Shown: piece by piece, positions 32,115 through 49,224 of the stretch
Numbering within the stretch: position 1 is the stretch's first letter
Layout: every line of letters begins with the position of its first letter
Assembly: GCA_027382625.1 (NCBI GenBank)
Contig: JAJKFJ010022009.1
Location: 1 to 64,000, forward strand
Direction: 5' to 3'
DNA from: Tetmemena sp. SeJ-2015
Lineage: Eukaryota; Ciliophora; Spirotrichea; Sporadotrichida; Oxytrichidae
DNA length: 64,000 nt
The notes under the pieces: generated by a model
Told to the model about the DNA's origin: nothing
What the model saw: the letters and a program-made list of their open reading frames with translations, nothing else
Databases searched by the model: none
Translations under genes and position numbers: made by a program

Positions 32115-32290
32115 TTTCATAGATGACTTGATTCTCTATATTTGTTATCGCCAAAGAAGATGTTGACTTAATTTGATTTGAATTGAGCTCATTCTTTAAA
32201 TAGTAACTTTGAATGAAAGCAATTATAATAAAATCACTTTACTTACACAACTACTAACTTTGACCTTTATACTTTTGAGTTTCCTTTGCG

Positions 32291-33913
32291 ATGAACTTTG
32301 AGAATACTTAGAATGAGAACTTTCAGCCCACCGGACTTTTGAGTGGCTAATAAGCCAGCCAAAATCTGCTTGAGGTTGATGTAGAGGATGCTTGTAAGCA
32401 TCTCCAAAATATACCTAAGTGTTTTCAAATGTGAAATTTATCCAATCCTAAGACCTTTCACAAGATGCTATGAGAGATACCAGAGAGAGCGATGCGAGGT
32501 AAAGCTCAATTGAGTTTGCTGCTACAACCTCTCACGCTCTTTAAGCTATGACTACTTTGACCAATCAGCAGCTTATGAATACTCTGGAATATGAGGCGAT
32601 CAGCAATGAACATCAAATCTATGCGAGAGTTGAGGCTCTACAATATGTGACAACTTAAGATCAACACGATAGTGGTGATCTACCTATGGAAGAACTGACG
32701 ACTCTTGAAGCTCAACCTAAGTTTGAGGTTGAGTCTCGAGAGTCAGCTGTGGAGGTGAAACTTGGGAAGCATTAAATAATTTTTGCATCCTTCTTTTTTA
32801 GCAGATCAATGACCTTTAACATGGAACAAACTTTGAGGGCTCAATCTTAGCAGATACCAACCAGTGCTCGATCTAGCAAGCAATTTCAAACCTGACTATT
32901 GATGCCCACGAATTGCGCCAGCATCTTACTAAGTCTAGTCTAAACGACTAGGTTCTCTCACTTCCTGATCCAGTAACTTGCTCTCAGCCTTAGTTTGAAA
33001 ACTGTTCCTCTCCTTCCACAAACTTTGAGTAGTCAGAGTTCAAGCCTAGACCTGACTACAAAGTTGACAAGCTTTTGAAGAGACACCTTCTTGCGCTTGT
33101 TTAGAAGATCAAAACCCAACTTCAAGGAGTCCAAGTTCTGACTCTTCCCAAGAAGTTTGAGAAGCTGACTGACTAGCAGTACACGAAGTTGATTCCTTCA
33201 GACAGAAAGCACGTTCGAGAAATGGTTGAGGAGGATATTGGCTTCAAAGAGATCTATATATCTATATTTATTCTAATGTGATTAGTCATAGATAGAAGTG
33301 AGTATCGAGAAGGGACTTGTGCAAAGCTTTGGAGATTTGGAGGTGCTGCTGACAAGACTGGTCGTGCAGCGAACTGACAAACTCTACCGCATGTTCAAGG
33401 AGATGCGCGAGCAACAAGATACTCTCTACTTGAGTCTAGGAACGAGCTAGTCTACAAGATCCACTCCATTCTGATGAGGAAGCCTCAACAGTACAAGCAC
33501 ATGGTGAGGGTGTAAGTAATTTATTAAGTGTCTATGCTCCTATATGTATGAGGGAAATTCAGAGGAGCAGCAACCCGTTCAGCCCTCCTGACTACTCTTT
33601 CAAGTTCTCTTTCATCAAGATGCTCCAGGAAGAGGCGTCAAAGAGACACACAGATTTTTACTCATAAGCAATCAATCAACTATCAGAAGTTATGTTAATA
33701 ATGTATTCCCTAGATTTGCCTTCACAACAAAACTGTTTGGATGATTTGAAGCGCAAGTACAAGAAAAGGAGTGAGAAAGGAGACCGCCAGAGAGTGGAAG
33801 ATGAGATGACTCTGATGACTATGAACTTTAAGAACCTCTTTTTAGTCTATGAGAAGCTCTAAGCAACTGCAACTATTGACTTTTCGAACTGCTAAGTCCT
33901 CATTATCAGATGA
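32291..33913 (+). CDS. Unrecognised helical protein, multi-segment
   Basis: ATG 32291 (MNFENTQNENFQPTGLLSGQ), TGA 33911-33913. Coding stretches cover about 32291-32455, 32515-32775, 32830-33245 and 33300-33900. They are separated by short AT-rich breaks and one GT-AG intron near 33509-33560 that joins QYKHMVR to RSSNPFSPPDYSFKFSF. Predicted helices are rich in Leu, Glu and Lys (KPRPDYKVDKLLKRHLLALV, LTDQQYTKLIPSDRKHVREM). No domain is recognised. It may continue the preceding gene. Confidence 0.45.
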
Positions 33914-34246
33914 GCTTTTGAGTTTTCAAATTACTTCTCTGCCAAAATTTTAATATATATTTACTATAAGAGAGATAGTGATTTTTTCTTCAACAGATAG
34001 TTGCTGATTTGAAGTTATCCTCGCCTTTTAAAAGCAATTTGAACCTTTCAAGTGACACTTTTTGATTTGATAGCTTGACATTTTGGATTTGATAAACTTA
34101 TTTGATCACATTTGTTCTAAATATCTCTCTCATGTAGTGAAATGAGGAATCACTCAAAGTAAATAAAAGAAGATCATTCCCCTAAAATTTTCCAAAATTA
34201 ATTAGGAATAAATAATTACTTAATCCATCATCCATCATCATCTATA

Positions 34247-37200
34247 ATGGAAGATACCAATAAAAAGGAGCAACAACTTCTAAAGAGTAAGATATACAAA
34301 CTATAAGGCTTTACATTTCAAGACTTTCCTTTTCCTTCAAAAAAGGTTTTTGATAAATCAAGCTATCATTATGATTTGAGATTTTCCAAGATGAGAAACA
34401 TTTCTTTAAGACATCTTTATAGAGCATACTTTTAAGAGTTCAGATGCGCACCCCATATCTGTTGAGCCCTAGAAGAGTAAAAATCCTTCCTCCAAAATAT
34501 AGAGTTAATATAGACTTGCCTCATCCAGCAGTGAGCTAATAGAATGTCAGCGCAGTAGTAGAATGCTCAAAGGAACATGATAAGGAGGAGAGTGGGGACG
34601 AGCAAAATAATCACTCGCTGCTACATAAAACGCATTCCTATAATGAGAATCTTTCCAGGAGACAAAATCTTAAGCTCACTCAGAAAGACTCATTCGACAA
34701 TCTCAAGGCTTTTGATATTCAAAGCCATTATAGATATATGGATTATGATTAAATGATAGAGGGAGAAGGATGTCAGTGGTCAGTCAGAGATCAAACGATA
34801 GAAGCAGAGAAACTGGCTAGAATGGAAACGAGGAAACTCCTGGGAAATCCGAAAATCAACTATACAGAGTAAATATTATACCTATTCTCTTTATCTTGTA
34901 TCCATAGCCTGAATTCAGATACAAAACTGGGCATGAAAATAATCATCTATGTATTTTTAAAGTGTTACATAAGATTTTTGAAAATGAGTAGTTCAATACT
35001 AAGCTATGGGCGTTGATGAGCAGCTACTTGGGGCATGAGCGTTGGTTCATTTAAAAGCAGATTGTGAATCACATTGAGTATACTGTGGTCAAGAGTAGAT
35101 TCAATTTCGACAAGAGTCACCTCTCGCAAGCAGTTGCCAGCTCACTCAGAGATAGACTCATCGAGTGCTTCAACGACACTAACTAGCATTACACAGTAAG
35201 AGAATATACTTTAAGGCTTTACATATATTTTAGGACCACGATCCTAAGAGAGTCTACTATCTCTCTGCAGAGTACCTCTAAGGCAGGATGATGCAAAACA
35301 TTCTCGTCAACTGTTTAATTAAGAGTTTATCATACTAATTTTGAATATTCAACTTGAACTTAGTAGACCAGTACAGGGATTCTTTAATGGACTTGGGCTA
35401 CAAACTAGAGGACCTCTACGAATATGAATGTGATATTGGAATTGGAACTGGAGGCCTCGGTAGATTAGCTGCCTCTTTCCTAGATTCGATGTCAACTCTA
35501 GAGTTACCTGCTTGGGGTTATGGAATAAGATATCACTATGGAAATTTCAAGCAGCACATAATTGAGTAGTATATGATAGTTATCATTAGAGATCATGCTA
35601 TTTTAATTGAGAAGTTTGGGAAATAGATTGAGCTGCCAAACTTTGGATACTCAAAGAAGGTGCCCTGGGAAATTCAGAGATACGACGTGGTTTACCCAGT
35701 GCAGTTCTATGGAGAAGTCAAGAAAGTGGAAGTGGAGCACCCTTCCTCACCAGGCCTTAAGATTGTGAAGTCACAGTGGATTAAGGGAGAGATAGTTAAA
35801 GCCATGGCCTACGATACCCCAGTGCCTGGTTACAACACTTTCAACACTAACAATCTGAGACTGTGGAGTGCTTAACCCTCTTTCGAGGAATCTAACAAGG
35901 CCTATCACTGCTAGAGCGATGATGACTACATCAATCTGGTCTCAACTAGGCAAAGAGCAGAGAGAATTACAAGTGTCCTCTATCACAAATCAGACGACAA
36001 GACTATGACTGATGATATGCAAGAGGCCTTGATTAAGCAGCAGTACTTCTTCTGCGCAGCCACCATTAAAGACATCATAAGACGCTTCAAGAAGACTCAT
36101 AAGAACAACTTCGAGATATTTCCTAAGAAGATAGCTATTCAGCTTAATGATGCCCACCCTGCTATAGCAATTATAGAACTACTTAGAGTCCTGATAGATG
36201 AGGAGGATTTGAGCATGCACCAAGCTTGGCTCACTGTGTGTAACACCTTCTCTTATACATCGCACTCAACCACAGTTGAATTCAAGGAGAAGTGGCCCGT
36301 TCACATAGTTCATAAGTTGCTTCCACGCCACCTGCAGATCATAAATGAACTCAACTTCTTCTTCCTAGAAAGGATAAAGCGAGAGTACCCTGATGATCAG
36401 GCTAGACTTCAGCGAATGAGCATCTTCTAGTATTCTGGAGATAACAAAGCTAACATCAAGATGGAAATTTATCGATTAATTTATAGAATATTCTATGGCA
36501 ACTATTTGCTTCCTCGCTTCTCACAAAGTGAATGGTGTGTCTTGGGAGCATACCTAACTTTTGAAGACTCTGATTTTCCGAGACTTCGATCAGATGTTCC
36601 CCTAGCGCATAATTTCAATTACAAACGGAGTCAGCTAGAGGCGTTGGATCTAGTGTGCAAATCCAAATCTTGCTAAACTCATCACTGAGCGACTCGGAGG
36701 AGATGAAGAGTGGCTCATTAATCTGGCACTTATTAGTTAGCTTAACGGTTGGAAGGAAGATTCAATCTTCATTAGGGATTTTTAAAACATCAAGAGAGAG
36801 AACTTATAGTATTTTTATTATATTAATTTGATTTTGAATATTGAGAGAACAAGAAGCGACTCATTTAATACTTTCTTAAGAGGCCTAAGGATAGACAGAT
36901 TTTGGGTAAATTTGTCGAGCCTTATCTAGCTGGCACTGAGGAATTAATGATCAATGTTATGGCGAAAACAATTGGAATTACTAAGAGACAAGATTAATTA
37001 ATTTTTTGACTTGTCACCATTTTAATTTTTTGTTCTAACAACTTTATAATAAACAAGTGCTCTTCTTGTTCTACATATTGATGAGGTATTAAAAAGTCAA
37101 GGAGAATCCACGCTCTTGCCTTGGCAAAACGCTTTTCATTTTCTCTGGCAGGTCGCCTCCTCACTTCTAAGGACGGCAAGGCCATTATTCAATTTATCTT

Positions 37201-38512
37201 CAAGGTCATGGAGATTGTTAACAACGACCCTTAAGCTGATCCCTACATGAAGATCATAATATTTTTAGAACCAGTAAGATGAATAAGTCTTGCATAATTT
37301 TAATGTGAGATCATTTTCGAGCCAAACTACGGAGTATCGACATGCGAAATGTTTGTGTCTGCTTGTGACCTCAGCCAGCAAATACCCACTCCTGGAACTG
37401 AAGTAAGGTTCTCTCCCATTAATTATCTTGCTATAGCCCAGTGGAACGTCCAATATGAAATTCATTATGAACGGAGGATTGATAGTAGGCAGCCGTGATG
37501 GAGCAAATCTGGAGATAGAGGGGGAAGTTGGTCAGCAAAGCATTTTCATATTTGGCTCTGACAAGTTCAAGCTCTATGCTTATCAGAAGTTCGTAAGTTA
37601 AAAATCTTCATTACTTCACATCTTCATACTCGATGACACTAACTTAAATTATTAACTGTAGCTGAAGCGCATACCCTCAGGCACCTCCCACATAGACATT
37701 AATCTGCGGAGAGTTTTTGACTTCATCCTCAGCTAAAAAGAAGCCCCAGAGTTCCAGTATGTATGCGAGAGAGTCATAAGACCAATTGAAAACTTAGAGG
37801 ATACTCAAGGTATCGCACTCGATTGGCTTTCTTACTGTCAGGCAAATGACGAGGCTCACAAGATTTACTTCAACGTCAAGAATGGAATCTCCAAGAACAA
37901 TTAAAATGGTAAACTCATAAGAAATTAATCATGAGAGATCAGTGCGAATGAATCAGTTTGCCTCAGGGTTGATTATCCTAACTTATGTCTAGTATTCGTA
38001 ATATTATTGTGCATTGATTCACTCAAGCAGTGGACATCTAAGTGTGAAGAACATCTTGGGCAAGCCCCACCACTCAGCCGCTGAATTCGGTTAGGGAATG
38101 TAGAGCTCAAGCGCAAGCAGTAAGTCTATCTTCTAAATTTAAATTCACTTTAGGATAAGCTTAGACTTTCTTGGAGCCCTCAGAGTGGACTGCTCGTTCC
38201 ATAAACTGTGTGGCTCGCTCTGGCAGGTTCTCTTCAGATCGCACAATCCTCGAATACTCAGAGGAGATATGGGAGGTAGAGGAACTTTCAATCCCTAAAG
38301 GCTCAGCCACTCCAGTAGAGAGAATAAAGAGTTTCCCTAATGTTACTAAGGAGGAGAAGATTAGGCTTAAGATGAACACTACACAAGCCCCTCTAGTTTC
38401 ATTAAACAGTGACTGCTCATTTAAGATCATAAACATCCTTTATTTCCTTTCATAAATATCTCAATATAGCTATCACAGATCATTCAAAAAATCTGCTTGC
38501 ATGCAGATATGA
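34247..38512 (+). CDS. Glycogen phosphorylase homologue, divergent
   Basis: GT35 family: phosphorolysis of alpha-1,4-glucan to glucose 1-phosphate, with PLP. ATG 34247; TGA at 38510-38512 is tentative. Landmarks in order: [38 protein letters not shown] (~35450); [109 protein letters not shown] with the PLP lysine (~37460); and [18 protein letters not shown]. IESs with pointers ATGG and CAAG and two clear introns (37403-37439, 37590-37661) are seen. The usual phosphate-site KRIHEYKRQ reads KTIGITKRQ here, so a key Arg is Thr. One frame break lies near 37155. Segment 37905-38160 is unassigned. Confidence 0.85.
36465..36498. other. IES in glycogen phosphorylase gene, pointer ATGG
   Basis: ATGG at 36461-36464 and 36495-36498. 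Removal turns a wrong-frame continuation into [17 protein letters not shown]. Confidence 0.85.
36993..37057. other. IES in glycogen phosphorylase gene, pointer CAAG
   Basis: CAAG at 36989-36992 and 37054-37057. Removal gives [19 protein letters not shown], equivalent to the helix after the phosphate-binding loop. Confidence 0.8.
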
Positions 38513-38593
38513 TAATGAAAGTGAGCAAGGTAAAGAGTTAGTTAAACTATTAATCGATTTGAGTTTTGCAGAGAGTCAGTTGACTTCGCTTGA

Positions 38594-43829
<5,236 letters not shown>

Positions 43830-44049
43830 TGAGAGACAATAATTGAAAGAGTAAATGAGAAATACTCCTAAGAGAATGAATTTATTATGGTTTGATGATT
43901 AGATGTTGTTGTTGTTTAAGTATGTATGAGAAATAGACAATTTTATAATATGCTTTACAAATAAAGTTTAAATAGATAATGAGGCACACTTTTTACTCTG
44001 CGACATGACTTTCTCTTCGCTATCTCACTCTGATAATGTCTGAGAATGG

Positions 44050-44423
44050 TCATTTGCTAAAGCGCTCCTCGTTTATTTCTCTCCAGCTCTCATCATTAAC
44101 TTTTTTAAAGTTGTTATAATAATTTATAGCAAGGATTAACAACAATTTTTAGATTGGAAGGCGAGTTTGGAGACGGTGTGAGACTTCTCGATGCAGTTAG
44201 TGAAGCACTGCACATCTTGGGGCACCTCTCCTCCCTTGGGGGTCTTGATGCCGCTCTCCTTGTACTGAAGGAGGCATCTGTCTGCGCAGTTGTTGAACAT
44301 GGCCAGGTAGCTTTGAACCTTGAAGGTCTCTAGTTGCAGGCGCTGACTGTTCTGCTTGAAGGTCTCCAGTTGAGAGAGCTGCTGGTCTACGTGATTGTTC
44401 AGCACGTCCAGATTCTAAGCCAT
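44050..44423 (-). CDS. Small Tim (Tim8/9/10/13 family) import chaperone
   Basis: Intermembrane-space chaperone that escorts hydrophobic proteins to the mitochondrial inner membrane. ATG 44423, TGA 44050-44052. The twin CX3C motif is intact: CADRC and CFTNC, about 25 residues apart, each forming a disulfide pair in the folded hairpin. Two amphipathic helices flank it. An IES with pointer TAAAAA (about 44102-44145) interrupts the end. Its removal gives a short C-terminal helix SKKVNDESWREINEERFSK. Without removal the frame would run into AT-rich sequence. Length is ~108 residues, slightly long for the family. Tim8/13 versus Tim9/10 cannot be settled by eye. Confidence 0.85.
44102..44145. other. 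IES in small Tim gene, pointer TAAAAA
   Basis: Plus-strand TTTTTA at 44102-44107 and 44146-44151. Removal keeps frame and leaves the last coding segment only ~16 codons long. Confidence 0.75.
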
Positions 44424-44585
44424 TGCAAATATTATAATGAGGAAAAAAGCTAAATTTATTATAACTCAGAAGATTAATCTCACCGATAAGTGAACTACAA
44501 AGAGAGATATAAAGATCTAAGTTAAGACAAGCAAATATACATTCATCAATTCATGAAATAAACTTATAATGTTTTTCTCTCTCAA

Positions 44586-45850
44586 TCAAAGTTAATTCCT
44601 CATGATTCTTGAAGGTTCCCTACTGTAGGGGGAAGTCAAGTTAGGTGAGGTGGGTCTTTCATATCTAGTACGATTCTGACTCCTTGATAAGTAAATAAGA
44701 GTAGGAAAATAAACAGTGATTGAGTTTTTAAGTCTCTCTGTGGCCTATCTCTAATCCCTGTAAGTGGGCTCTCTATAGTAGCCCTCCTATCTTGTGCCAG
44801 ATCGATCGTAGAGCTGAGAATCTCTCCTCCCTATAAAACCAACTGCCACAGTCCTGTTTCCACTGTGGCTTCTATCCAACGGAGAGGGTTGATCCCTGCC
44901 TCCTCTCACTCTGTGGGATTGTCTGTAGCTTTGCTGTGTGTCATACCCATACGAGACTTCGTCTTCATACCTAGCCGTCTGATGCCCAAAGCTTCTTCCC
45001 CCACCCGAAGTCCCCTATCTATCATAGTCAAAGTTCCTGCTATTCTGTCTATTCTGCTGCTCTTAGCTTGGGCCATACCCAGTCATACCTCGAGGTCTTT
45101 GGAAGGTAAACTCTGGGTCTCCTCTATACTTCTTCTGTCTGTTCTAGTCTACGTTTTCTAAAATTAAGTTTATCAGCAGCCATTAAAGCATTTTAATTTT
45201 CATTGTAGAAGCTAACTCTTTATCCAAAGGGGCTTCGCATGGCAGCGAGTTCATCTTTGGAGTAGTTTCGTCTTCGCTTGCTGAAAAGCTGCTCCTCATT
45301 CATGTTTTCTAAAGACAGACCGTCCAACATATCCGCTAAACAATAAATTCCATATACTGATGTCTAAACTCAATAATTAATGAACAAATATTAAGTATGA
45401 GAGGAATTAATGCTAAAAATACATTTAAAGTAAAGCTAAGGGATGGATGCTAGCAAACTAGTTATCTAGGGCAGAGGTGCTAGTTTGTTAGGCTGACCTA
45501 GGTTTACTTAAGAGGGACCTCTTCACTCTTTAGACCGTGTTCTTCTTATGCTTCAAAGCCTCCTCGATTACTTCTTCCTTGTTGGGAGGGACTCCCTTCA
45601 GTCTTAAAAGCTTACATCAAATAAATGTGCTATTGGGATGTATTTTTAAAGCTTCTTTTCTGTGAGGGAGACGAGCAGTTTGAAGTTTTTCAAATTATCA
45701 TCTTCCACTTTCTGAAACAAGGCGCTCACCTCATTCAAACCGATCTTTATCTGTCTCTAGAGACACTAAGTTTAACACAATTAAAGACTATAAACTCTGC
45801 AAAGAATAAATAGTAAGTAGGATTGATAAACTCAAATAATACATCATGAC
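44586..45850 (-). CDS. Arg/Gly/Ser-rich protein, unrecognised
   Basis: Stop TGA 44586-44588; the start is uncertain, near 45850. The N-terminal part is helical (KIGLNEVSALFQKVEDDNLK NFKLLVSLTEKK split by an IES with pointer AAGCTTT, then GVPPNKEEVIEEALKHKKNT). The middle holds MLDGLSLENMNEEQLFSKRR. The last ~150 residues are Arg/Gly/Tyr/Ser/Gln-rich (GYGPSQEQQNRQNSRNFDYD, SYRQSHRVRGGRDQ). RG-rich tails of this type are common in RNA-binding proteins, but no RNA-recognition domain is visible, so the role is open. Further inserts near 44690-44740, 45165-45200 and 45340-45450 are probable. Confidence 0.55.
45614..45654. other. IES in RG-rich protein gene, pointer AAGCTTT
   Basis: Plus-strand AAAGCTT at 45607-45613 and 45648-45654. 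Removal gives LTEKKLLRLKGVPPNKEE in frame. Confidence 0.75.
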
Positions 45851-45896
45851 AACAAAGCTATTATGAAATTATCAAAAACTTTATACTCATTAGCAA

Positions 45897-48849
45897 CAGC
45901 ATTTAAATCGAAATAAGCTCTTAATGAGAGGATAATTTAGCTTAGTGGAAATTCTCTGATATAAGGTTTACTTTGTGATAGGATTGATACTCCTTATCAA
46001 AGCCAGTTTCTGATCTTGATTCCCCTCCTCTTCTTATTCCTTCTCTTATTCCTCAATCGCATTATTCTCCCATTCCAGTAAAGACTCCTTCTATTTACCA
46101 TAGTCAGCCTGGAACACTGCTCTATCACACAAAACACTCAGTAAGTCCTCGCACTGAGGCCATTTGACCTTGATGAACAAGTTGCAAAGGTTTTAGGTGA
46201 AGTTTCAATAAATAAAGCACGCTCTAAGATAATCCCTCTCTAATTAAGGAGGAGAAGATGGTAAATAATTAATGAAGTGAGGGCTCTCAATCTAATTCCT
46301 AACCTCTCGAGCGAACTCAATCAAGAAGTAGTGGTGGTGGAGGATATTTCGCTGCTTCCTCTGTGTATCCTTGGCTACCTCAATCTCATTCTTCAGCAAC
46401 TCTGCTTTGTTACACGTTCTTGAAACCTGCATCTTCGCTCTGGCTAGGAGAGCTCTCCGAGCCTTCTAGTGCTCAGGAATTTTCTTTTTAACCAGGTCTT
46501 CACATTCATCCAGCTTCACTCTTTGAAGCCTCATCTCTTCAGACATGTCCAGAAATAGCTACTGATTAGGCTTTGAGAGATCCTTGACAGCTTTGGTCCT
46601 GAAAGGATTAAAACAGTAAAAAGTAACTGTACTTCATATTAAATCTTGAAATCCTTAGATTATTGATGTGGATTTTTCCAAAAGCACTTTTCTAATCAAG
46701 TAAGCCGAATTTATCAGAGCCGAACCCTGGTAATGGCTAGCTCCCATATTTCTCTACATAGTCCTTAGTGAGTAACTTAACTGCTTTTTGCTGGTACTCT
46801 TTGACGTAGATCTCTATCTTCTACTAAATGTGCATCTGTGGTTGCCCCATATCGATGGAGTCAAGTTACTGCATGCACTGGTCTTTCAGTTTCTGGCACT
46901 TCTACTTAAAGTAATGGTTGTGGAACTCAGGGACTTGAGTATTCTCTTGCACGAACTTATGCGCATCATGCTTGAAATTTTGGAACACCTGCATCTGCTG
47001 CTGCTAGTTCATGCCGTTGAAGCCAAAGCTAGAGCCTGAGTAGTTGAAGCCACCTCCGTTTTGATTGTTATTGCCGAAGGAAGGGAAAGTGCCAGTGCTG
47101 TTGTTATTCCCGAAAGTGGTTCTAAACTAGGACCCAAACCAGTACTGGTTTAGCCTTGGTTGTTGGTCTAGCCCCAGCTACTGTTGAAATTAGTGTTGAA
47201 GGTGTTGGTTCCAGAGGGGTTGAATGAGATTGGCTTGAATCCGGAGGCATTAAAGTTTGCACCGCCACTAGCATTGCCGTTCTGGTTAAAGGTGAAATTG
47301 TTTCCTGAGGAAGTTCCAAATGCAGGCTTGAAGGTTGAGTTGTTGTTGCCAAAGCCACTAGTGTTGTTATTGTTCCAGGTGGAGGCTCCTCCAAATCTAT
47401 TGGTACTTCCATTCCAGGTATTTTGATTGCCACCATTAAAGGAGTTGTTACCCCAAGTGTTATTCCCATTATTGCCATTGTTTCCGAAGTTATTGTTACC
47501 GCTTTGATTCCAATTGTTGGCTCCCCCATTATTCTAGTTGTTATTGTTGTTCCATGTGTTGTTGGTGGCTGAGTTGTTGTTCCACCCTCCAGTATTCTGG
47601 TTGCTTGACCAGTTGATGGTGGAGTTGTTGTTATTGCCTCCCTAGTTGTTGTTGTTCGCTCCCCAGTTTGAAGTGAAACCATTTCCACCTCCTCCATTGT
47701 TATTGTTGTTGGCCCAAGAGTTCTACTAGCCACCACCATTGTTGTTGTTGTTGCTCCAAGCGTTATTTTGGGTCCAAGAGTTTGTGCCATAGTTGTTGTT
47801 GTTCCCCTACATATTGTTATTGTTGTTATTGCTCCATGTATTGTTTTGGCCATTGTTATTGCTTTGGTTGTTGAAGGTGGAGTTCATGCCAGTCCAGGAT
47901 GTGTTGCTGGCATTGTTGTTGCCCCAGGCCGTCCTTTGAGTGTTGCTCTAATTGTTGTTTACAGCGAAGTTGAAGGAGGACTTGGATGGCGACTGGCCTC
48001 CTTGCGTATTGTGAGTACCCCATGTGGGAGTCCCCGTACCTCCATTCCTGCCAATAATATAGATAATGATCTCCTTATTGCTATGAAAGCAGTTTATGAT
48101 TTTTGCCAAAGTTGAGGGTGGTTTATCTTAGACCTCCATTGTTGTTGTTATTGTTGCCTGTAGAAAATGGCGACCTAGAGTAATAATAGTTAAGTCCTCC
48201 ATTCCTGCCAAAAGATAAAATGATCTCCTTATTGCTATGAAAGTACATATGATTTTTGCCAAAGTTGAGGGTGGTTTATCTTAGACCTCCATTGTTGTTG
48301 TTGTTGTTATTGTTGCCTGTAGAAATGGCGACCTAGAGTAAATAGTTAAGCTCAGTTCTTCAGTAAGAAAGAAAAAAATCAGGCAACCCATCTCAGAGAA
48401 AAATTTTGAACTTGTGATCGAGATTGAGATGGATGAGCAGTCCTGTTTTGTCAGAAGCAACACAAATTAAACTCTCTTGAAGCAGAGAAGCCAATTCTTT
48501 AAAAAGTGGGTTCTACTTACACATAGCCAGAGTTTCCGCCATAGGTGTTGGCTCTATTCACGTTTTTGTTGTTGTTGCCATAGTTATTGCTGCTCCAATT
48601 GGTTGCACCTCCTCCATTGTTGCCATAGTTGTTGAGCGAGTTGTTGTTGTTCCTAAACAGATTGGCGTTTTAGTTAAACGTACTGCTGTTGTTCCAGCTA
48701 TTCTGATTTCCTTAAATTAAAGATGAGAAACATCAAATGATAAGGAAGTAGACAAGAATTCTTATTATGAAATAGCATCGAGTATATGTAAATAAAGTGT
48801 GATAATGAAAATGCAAAAGGAGATTGGTAAATTTGCACTCACCTTGCAT
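45897..48849 (-). CDS. N/G/F-rich nucleoporin with C-terminal coiled coil (Nup54/57-like)
   Basis: ATG 48849 (exon ATG CAA G, then GT-AG intron to ~48714). Residues 1 to ~480 are Asn/Gly/Trp/Phe-rich with GFG, TFG, FGN and WGN motifs (SGFGNNNSTFKPAFGTSSGN), as in FG-nucleoporins, which form the permeability barrier of the nuclear pore. After GSSFGFNGMNQQQQMQVF comes a helical C-terminal region of ~300 residues (DAHKFVQENTQVPEFHNHYF, CEDLVKKKIPEHQKARRALL, LLKNEIEVAKDTQRKQRNIL). That arrangement fits the Nup54/57 member of the central channel complex, but the assignment rests on layout, not on a decisive motif. The 5' part contains a tandem duplication at 48038-48350. The stop (TGA 45897-45899) is provisional, as breaks at 45990, 46200-46330 and 46610-46670 are not all resolved. 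Confidence 0.65.
48038..48350. repeat. Tandem duplication of an MDS-IES unit (two ~157 bp copies)
   Basis: Copies at 48038-48196 and 48197-48350 are ~90% alike. Each contains part of the Asn-run coding sequence plus an adjoining non-coding stretch (GATCTCCTTATTGCTATGAA, GCCAAAGTTGAGGGTGGTTT). The 9 bp pointer ACCTCCATT (plus strand) occurs at 48038-48046, 48132-48140 and 48286-48294, so either copy could serve as the donor. Confidence 0.85.
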
Positions 48850-49224
48850 TCTTATTTTAAATATGAAATTATTTAAAAGATTGAATTAAGACAACTTCTT
48901 CTTCTTAGATCAATCCTTAATTTGAATTTGTATTTGCAATTGATAATCTCAAAAGTTAAATTAGACTACTTAGTAACTTTTAAGGAAATATAAGTATTTT
49001 ATTAACTTAAGTAATGTTTGATTCTTGTGCTTTGAAATGTTTCTTGGCGCATTTAAAAGCTATAAATTAACTGGAATCAATCGTCATTGGAATACTCTAC
49101 CTCTTGGATCCTAAGTTTGGTATGAGCAGTTGCAGTCATCTCATGTTTGTTCAAGTTGTAAACTTACTCAAATCAAAGTATATTAAATCAAATTTAAACT
49201 TTGAAAAAGAATCAATTCCAAGTT
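48850..49224. other. Intergenic AT-rich region
   Basis: 5' flank of the nucleoporin gene and 3' flank of the next minus-strand gene; no coding frame is recognised. Confidence 0.45.

Noticed and set aside
36461..36676. Separate 71-residue plus-strand gene
   Set aside because: It starts inside an IES and reads glycogen phosphorylase in a shifted frame; removing the ATGG-flanked insert gives the family sequence.
47122..47853. Long Thr-rich minus-strand frame of 243 residues
   Set aside because: It is the wrong frame of the Asn/Gly/Trp-rich nucleoporin repeats; AAC/AAT codons shifted by one base read as Thr/Ile. The Asn/Gly frame continues in frame to FG motifs and a coiled coil.
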